Assembly: GCA_949130485.1 (NCBI GenBank)
Contig: OX422197.1
Span: 3,106,205-3,170,204, forward strand
Length of the DNA: 64,000 nt
Source: Agelas oroides
Taxonomy: Eukaryota; Porifera; Demospongiae; Agelasida; Agelasidae
Direction of reading: 5' to 3'
Below the pieces are notes generated by a model. It was not told the DNA's origin and made no database searches. It saw only the letters and a list, made by a program, of their open reading frames with translations. Position numbers and translations under genes: made by a program. Below, piece by piece: positions 58,150 to 64,000 of the stretch (position 1 is the stretch's first letter; each line of letters begins with the position of its first letter).

Positions 58150-60220
58150 CTGGTGGATAGATATATAAATTCTTGCACGCTTCATTATGGTCTGTCTACT
58201 GGGAACATGAACCTCCCCATTCAGATATCAGCGTACGGGCGTGATCATCCCCCCCCCCCCCCTCAAAATTACATCATGCTTGCAAAGAGCTACCACAGAC
58301 AATTGTCTGTGGTACGTAACTCTTTGCTTCTTAATAAAGCTTGATGGAATTGTGAGGGGATGATGGATAGTTATGGAACCAGATAATAGTCAGCAAATGG
58401 GCCATAAGAAATGGTATACATGTGCATTAGCTAGAAGACAACTGTTTAGCTGTTTGCTTCTTAATTAATGAAGCTTGATGGAATTGTGAGGGAGATGATG
58501 GATGGTGATTACAGTTTCTTCATAGTCTATATTCACCAGTTCAATGAACCCTGAAACTGGAGTAAGCACTCTGTGAGGTTATATTACTTTAACCAAGTAA
58601 TTTTTTCAGTGATATAGCTAGCTAGCTACTGGCTTGCTACACTGAAAAAACTACAAAATCCCCTTTTGATCTTGGTCGCAAATCCTTCTATCGGCGACAT
58701 GTAAGTGACTAACCCTTGTATATAAGGTGGGAAACACAAGGCAGTAGGTGGCAGTGTTATAGACAACATCAGATTAATCAATGCTGTGATATCTTAGGTG
58801 TCCAGGTAATATGTACCCCTTTACTTCGTTCTTAGTAGCTTCTTAACTCGAATTTAACTCAACTCATGGCTGTTTATCTGCATGGCATGTTCTAGCTGTC
58901 AACTCTTTCAATTGCTACCCTCATCCTGTACATGGTCATGCCTTGCTGTCATATTATACACTTTCTGTTCCTTCCCCAATGCTGACTCACAGTTATATCA
59001 TCCTCCACCTTTCATCGTTCTTTGTTTGCATTGCATGGGTGGGCATATGTTTGAATGAAGCACTTCAGGGGAAAAAAATGCTATTTTAGGATAGTGCTTT
59101 CCTAATTGCATGATAAGTAACTTGTTCTCTTCACTGCACAAAAGGTCTTAATGCACAATTACTACTAAAGCAAAACCTCAAGAAACAGAACAATGTTGTT
59201 GGTCTGGATCATGTTGAACTTCTTCACCTGCAAAACTGCCCTTCCAGTTACATCCTGTCCTTGCAAATAGCTAGTTTTCACTTGCTAGGAGCAGTCCTGG
59301 AATTTTCTTATGCTTCTTGATGAGATGTCATATTACTAGCTATTAGCTACTATCTCTGTATTCATGAACATAATGCACTTGCATTGGCTGTACATACATT
59401 TAAGTATGTTACACAGTGGCTATCTCACCCTTATGGAAAAATGAAGCATTTTCCTCCACAGAAGTGCCTAGCTATAGGGATTGTGTGTCAACTACAATGG
59501 AGCACAAATATAACACCAAACACTGTAAAAACAAAATTGTGGTTTTAGCAAATTATTTGGTTACTACAATTGCGTGACTGTCCTTTCTATGCTAATTCAA
59601 AGAATGTAGTGCTTGTAAAAACATTTCATGGGAGGCTAGTAAAGTTTATTCAAGCATCAGCTCCCACTGCATGAATTCTTTTCCAGCGCTGCATTCATAA
59701 AATTTGCATAGTAAGGATAGTCACGCAACTGTAGTAACCAAATACTTAGCTAAAATAACAACTTTGTTTTTGCAGTGAACACTTTAGAATTTTCTTGCCA
59801 TAGCTGAAATGCAAGATTTGTTTGACATGAGGCAGATAAAGGGGGTTGCGAAGGCTGCTGATTGTCTGGTGGTTGCATGTCAGTGGTCAGGACAATGGTG
59901 GCTCAAGCCAGGGACCATGTGTTCACATGCAAATGCTGGCATTTTCACTTTCCTCTTAGCCATTTGCCACATACTGAAAATTCAAATGTTTGTGGTAGTA
60001 GTCTACACATTAAATTTGTTGGGGTACTAGTGCAAGGTAATTACACCTGGCAGTGTTATCAACCATAATCCACCCGTATATCTTGACCTCGATCATAGAC
60101 TACATTAAACCATGACCGTCTTTTATGCCTCGTATACCAGATGTCACATGACTATTTCCGTACTTGAAGTATTGTGCATGTGAACGAAGTGCATCCCGTA
60201 TGCATGGTACCGCGATTAGT
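58150..60220. other. intergenic before kinase-kelch B
   Basis: No certain exon. Includes a 14-base poly-C (58249-58262) and a short inverted repeat around it (agagctaccacagacaattg and complement, 58285-58325). Two diverged copies of a block (ttaatgaagcttgatggaattgtg) occur at about 58330 and 58465, and a MITE at 59521-59777. It should contain the copy B promoter. Confidence 0.4.
59521..59777. mobile_element. CACTGTAAAAACAAA-type MITE, copy 2
   Basis: 257 bp with the same terminal repeats as 44390-44640. It lies upstream of kinase-kelch copy B, whereas copy 1 is inside copy A, so these are independent insertions. Confidence 0.75.
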
Positions 60221-61575
60221 ATGGCAGAGGAAAGGCATCACGCAACTCTTCTGAGAACACGCTCTTCCAAGCCAGAACGTAAACGTTCCGCTACCACCAC
60301 AGGGTACGAAGAACGATATAGATCCGATGCGTTAACTGCATTCGAACTTAAAAGAATTGAAATAGTTCATGATGCAGAAAACCCGGAAACCCCCAAGGTG
60401 CTTGGGACGGGTGCTTACGGTTCCGTCATTGAGCTAAGATTTCGAGGTGGGTTACATACCTTATTCTACTGGTATTGATAATATTAGATTCGGCAATTGT
60501 CTATTCATACTTAGGCTTGAAGTGTGCTGGAAAGAAATTACATGATATATTCTTTGCTGAAGTATCCTCCAAAGAGAAGATTGGAATTCTTCAACGATTT
60601 CAGGTTGAATGTAAGTTACTCAGTCAACTACGCCATCCACATGTGGTGCAATTTCTGGGAATCTGCTACGAACGTTCAGATTCCAATATTCCGTTGTTGG
60701 TCATGGAATACCTCCCAATGACACTTGCAAACTGTATTGAGCGCTGTATGCCCAACAGACTTCCAGATGAAATTGCATACTCCATCCTGTACGAGGTCGC
60801 TTTAGGTCTGTGCTACTTGCACCAGCAATCTCCTCCAATCATTCACCGTGATTTGTCAGCTAATAATGTCCTCCTCACATATGACATGACAGCTAAGATA
60901 TCAGATTTGGGGGTGGCTAAAATTTTGGATGTCACTCCAGCAAAGAAAACCAAAAATCCCCTAACAACGGGCCCAGGCACTCCAATCTACATGCCACCAG
61001 AAGCAATGACGCGTTCCCCCAACTATAGCACTGCGGTTGATGTATTCTCCTTTGGTGTTCTCATTCTTCACATCTTTAGTGGCAAGTTGCCAGAACCTAG
61101 GGAGCCAGTGACGCCTGATCCTGTCAACATAGACAAGTTGATAGCAATATCGGAAGCCCAGCGCCGAGAGGAATACTTCCAGGGCATGGAATTAAGCCAC
61201 CAGCAGCTTGTAGAGTTCACAAAGCGCTGTCTCCATAACCACCCTAAAAAGAGGCCAGATGATGTTGAAGTTATTGAGGTAATTGAAGCATTGGTTCCTC
61301 CATCATTGGACAAGGTGCAGTTGATTGAAGGAATGAAAAAACTGAACGCTACCAACTCAATGTTGCATACAGAACTTGCTAGACTTGAGAAGCAGCTTGA
61401 AACACCAGAACGTACACCACTTGAAAGGGAGAGGAGCATAGCCCACAGTCTGAGCCTAAGTAGTAGTAAGCAGTCACTCACTTCTGACAGTGTGGAACGA
61501 ACAAAATTACCACCACTCACAAAACCTGCACACCACATCTCTCCTTCTGAAGTGAACAGTCAACATGGAGAAGTA
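60221..61575 (+). CDS. TKL-type kinase, tandem copy B (kelch exon outside window)
   Basis: Exons 60221-60446 and 60515-61575 join in phase (429 codons) and end at the same in-frame donor (GTA before gtaagt) as copy A. The kinase core is almost identical to copy A in DNA and protein, including GTGAYGSV, HRDLSANN and DLG. The N-terminus and the region after the kinase differ more. The coiled coil and Ser-rich linker are kept. No kelch exon follows within the window. However, the last 60 bases (63940-64000) match the copy A intron at about 44235-44290, roughly 570 bp before its kelch exon. The gene is therefore probably complete but cut by the window edge. Without that exon, translation would read through the donor and stop at 61612-61614. 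Confidence 0.85.
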
Positions 61576-61746
61576 GTAAGTTCACATTCAAATTTACTTT
61601 TACTGTGCATGTGAAGTCAGGCACTGGAATAGATTGCAAACCTTTAGTGTCATTGGGAATATATATGTGTTTGCCTTTCCAAGTTGACACAGTAACATGT
61701 ATAGTACATACTATTATAATATTATCGTGAATGACCAATATTATTA

Positions 61747-62230
61747 CAGTGGAACCTCTATAATGCGGACACCATTGGTGCCATCTAAAGTGTCCTGAGT
61801 AAAGAGGTGTCCCTACTTCGGAGGTTTCCGGTATATTCCCGGTAGGCGTGGCAATGCGTACTTGTGCCGTTGAGTGTTACGAAGGCATGTTCCAGAGCTC
61901 TCTCTTGCTGTACGATGGCAAGAAAGGATAACCAGAGGCTAGAACTATGTGTACCAGTGTTAGTATAATGTCCAGTTGGTGAATCAATCAGCGGTGCCGG
62001 ACAATCTTGTGTGAGAGGCCTGCCAGCGTCCGCATTATCGAGTGAATTTTGTACAGTCCAGGAACTAGCGGGACCGCAAAATCTGTCTGCATTACGGAAT
62101 AGCGAGGTGTCCGCATTTTGGAGAGCTGTAAAGTATTACGCTTAATGCAAATTCAATCTGGACCGCAACATTTTGTCATGTATAATGAGGTGTCCGCTAT
62201 AGAGAATGTCCGTTAAGGGAGGTTCCACTG
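61747..62230. mobile_element. pogo/Tc1-mariner-like MITE, copy 2
   Basis: 484 bp, TA-flanked, same CAGTGGAACCTC termini as 145-601 and closely similar along its length, with two short extra segments (about 61789-61805 and near 62100). It lies in the long intron of kinase-kelch copy B. Confidence 0.8.
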
Positions 62231-62515
62231 TATTAAGTTGAAAAATAGGCAATATTTAGTTTCATGCATGGGTAGCAACGTACCTGCAAATTTTCGTCTT
62301 GAAACCCAGGCCTCCTTGTGACTTTCACTAATTCCACCCAAAGTGGAAAAAAAAAGTAATTATTAATGAAAAGCCACAAAAGTGCATGTGTTTGTCCAAT
62401 GTTTTAGCTTTCTTTCCAAGCCTGAGAGGACTTACTGAACTTTGACACCACAGCTAGATACAGTTGTCATTGAAGTATTTATCTTTGGTTAAAGCGCTAA
62501 TTATATATGTATATA

Positions 62516-62761
62516 AACAGATTGGTTGTTTTAACCACAGAGTGGTTACCCTGGTTACATGGCTTATTTTGGTATCAGAAGCTAATTGTATAAAACAACT
62601 AGAGAGGTAGTTTTCTTGTTGTTTCCTTATTCCAGAATGACGAAAAGAGGAGGAAACAACAAGGAAACTGGTTGTCTTATATTATACAATAAGCCTCTAG
62701 TACCAAAGTAAACCATGCAACCAAGGTAACCAGTATGCAGTTAAAACAACTAATCTGTTTC
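62516..62761. mobile_element. foldback element in copy B intron
   Basis: Arms aacagattggttgttttaac and gttaaaacaactaatctgtt at the ends of a 246-bp unit, with further pairing inward (ttgttgtttccttattcc against ggaaacaacaaggaaa). No coding content. Confidence 0.7.
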
Positions 62762-63486
62762 AGGGGCAGCGGAAGGTACTTGAGATTGGGGGGGCAGCAA
62801 GGATGGTGCGTGCGTAAGCACGCACACGCTAGGGGGGTCTGGGGGCATGCCCCCCCAGAAAATTTTTTTTTAAATTAGGTGCTCTGAGATCGCTTCTGAG
62901 GCCATATTTGTACCCAAATGCCACTAGTCCGACTAGAGTACATGGCGAGAGTAATACCTCCGTTTGCCACGATACATGTCAGTCATCACGAGGCGTTTCA
63001 GTCACTATAGTCGACCGTACATGGCGGGCCTGATGAGGTGGGCATCTTATAGACGAATTGACGACCTGGACAAGAACAGTTTCTACTTTGTACTACACTC
63101 TGAAACTAGTTCAGTGATCACCACGCCTAACAGCTTGAAGGGGGGCAGTGCAGTGGCAGTGCACGTGTTTGTCTAATTAAAAGTAAATAAACTTATCCAG
63201 TCACACCCACAGGAAAACCTACTACGACCTAGTCTCGCGGCTACGCGAGACTAACTACGACGATGGTTTGTGCTGGATACCGTACGGTAAGTAAACGACG
63301 CATCATTGACACTGGCATTTTGATAGTAACTGTTGTATATTATTACACATCAAGTAAGCAGTAGCCATCTTTGGATTGGGGGGGCAAGGCCCCCCCAATC
63401 TGTACTTTGGGGGGGAATTCGCCCCCCCTGCCCCCCTGCCCCCCCTGCTCTGCCCCCCCTGCCCCCCCTGCTCCGCCGCCCCTGTC
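62762..63486. mobile_element. CAGGGGC-type MITE with G/C-run ends
   Basis: Begins CAGGGGCAGCGGA and ends CCGCCGCCCCTG. Long G runs lie near the left end and C runs with tandem tgccccccc units near the right end (63371-63480). Termini of this form are common in non-autonomous hAT-like elements of invertebrates. It hosts a nested 25-bp palindromic insertion at 63229. Confidence 0.65.
63229..63253. mobile_element. 25-bp palindromic micro-MITE
   Basis: The inserted unit is little more than TAGTCTCGCG joined to its complement through a 4-base centre. It is flanked by a perfect 8-bp duplication, actacgac (63221-63228 and 63254-63261). It is the shortest member of the family in this window. Confidence 0.8.
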
Positions 63487-64000
63487 AGTTTTTACAGTGA
63501 TATATAATTAAGGCTGAGAGGTAATCTACGGAGATTATACGTGGCCAAACATTTGCCATCACAAAATGGTGGTGACACAGGATTTTACAGTGGCCAAACT
63601 AGCTATCTTAGCATGAAGGTACTTACATTTGCTAAAGATGAGAAAATGTGATTTTTTAAAACCACTGCTAACCTGAGTTATGATCAAAAATGTTGACACT
63701 TCAGTGACCACACAAACTTCATCCCGACGTGCAGCTCTGGAGCCTTGTATTCTGCCATATTTGTCCAGGATTATAGGTTGCAAATAGAATTCATTTTGCA
63801 ATTGCATGTTGTTGCCAGACAAGGGGTCGAACTCTGACTATATTCAGGTATTGTGATAAACTCAGGTTTATGTAAACACTGGACTGTATTGATCTATAGT
63901 TACATGCCTACTCTCAATTCTTACAGCAAATATTTCACCTTGTACACTTTCTGTGGGTTAGTTGTCAGCCTTAGCACTTGGACTGTAGATACTTCAATGA
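63487..64000. other. intron of kinase-kelch copy B, cut by window end
   Basis: No exon. The final 60 bases match copy A intron 2 (tcagccttagcacttggact and flanks), showing the tandem duplication extends to and beyond the window edge. Confidence 0.7.

Noticed and set aside
1..64000. tRNA, rRNA or snRNA genes
   Set aside because: I looked for A/B-box-like and conserved rRNA blocks and saw none; a covariance-model scan would be needed to exclude them.

Overview
The window is eukaryotic nuclear DNA from an animal, most likely a sponge (demosponge). Genes are split by short GT-AG introns, a SKI2 helicase and a BRK1 subunit read clearly as animal orthologues, and the rest of the gene content (death-fold adaptors, a TPR-CHAT protease, TKL kinase-kelch fusions, a cAMP-receptor-like GPCR) fits the expanded signalling sets of sponges. 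The taxon is inferred from content only. Gene models below were built by eye from splice sites, phase and homology, and every multi-exon model reported at high confidence closes in frame. Layout: 681-6458 (+) is the C-terminal half of SKIC2/SKIV2L. 7783-10750 (-) is a death-effector-domain adaptor with a tyrosine-rich tail. 12986-19389 (-) is a TPR-CHAT protein; a small two-exon gene (16839-17141, +) sits antisense in one of its introns, and another small gene (19609-21450, +) starts divergently from its promoter. 19700-24900 is repeat-rich and holds a tandem-repeat ORF. 24980-31228 is a complete, very young Ty3/gypsy-type LTR retrotransposon on the minus strand. 33960-40491 (+) carries two Death domains and a DUF4384 domain, possibly as one gene with alternative ends. 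42098-45783 (+) is a TKL kinase fused to kelch repeats; a tandem copy begins at 60221 and its kelch exon should lie just beyond the window. Between the copies are a 14-exon seven-transmembrane receptor (46037-53434, -), BRK1 (55416-55616, +) and a single-pass membrane protein (57025-58013, -). Functional picture: within about 55 kb lie a DED adaptor, a caspase-like CHAT protease, Death-domain proteins and two TKL kinases. That is the composition of a cell-death or innate-immune signalling neighbourhood; co-function is inference, physical proximity is seen. Between genes the sequence is dominated by non-autonomous DNA elements, including a family of palindromes as short as 25 bp flanked by perfect 8-bp target-site duplications.
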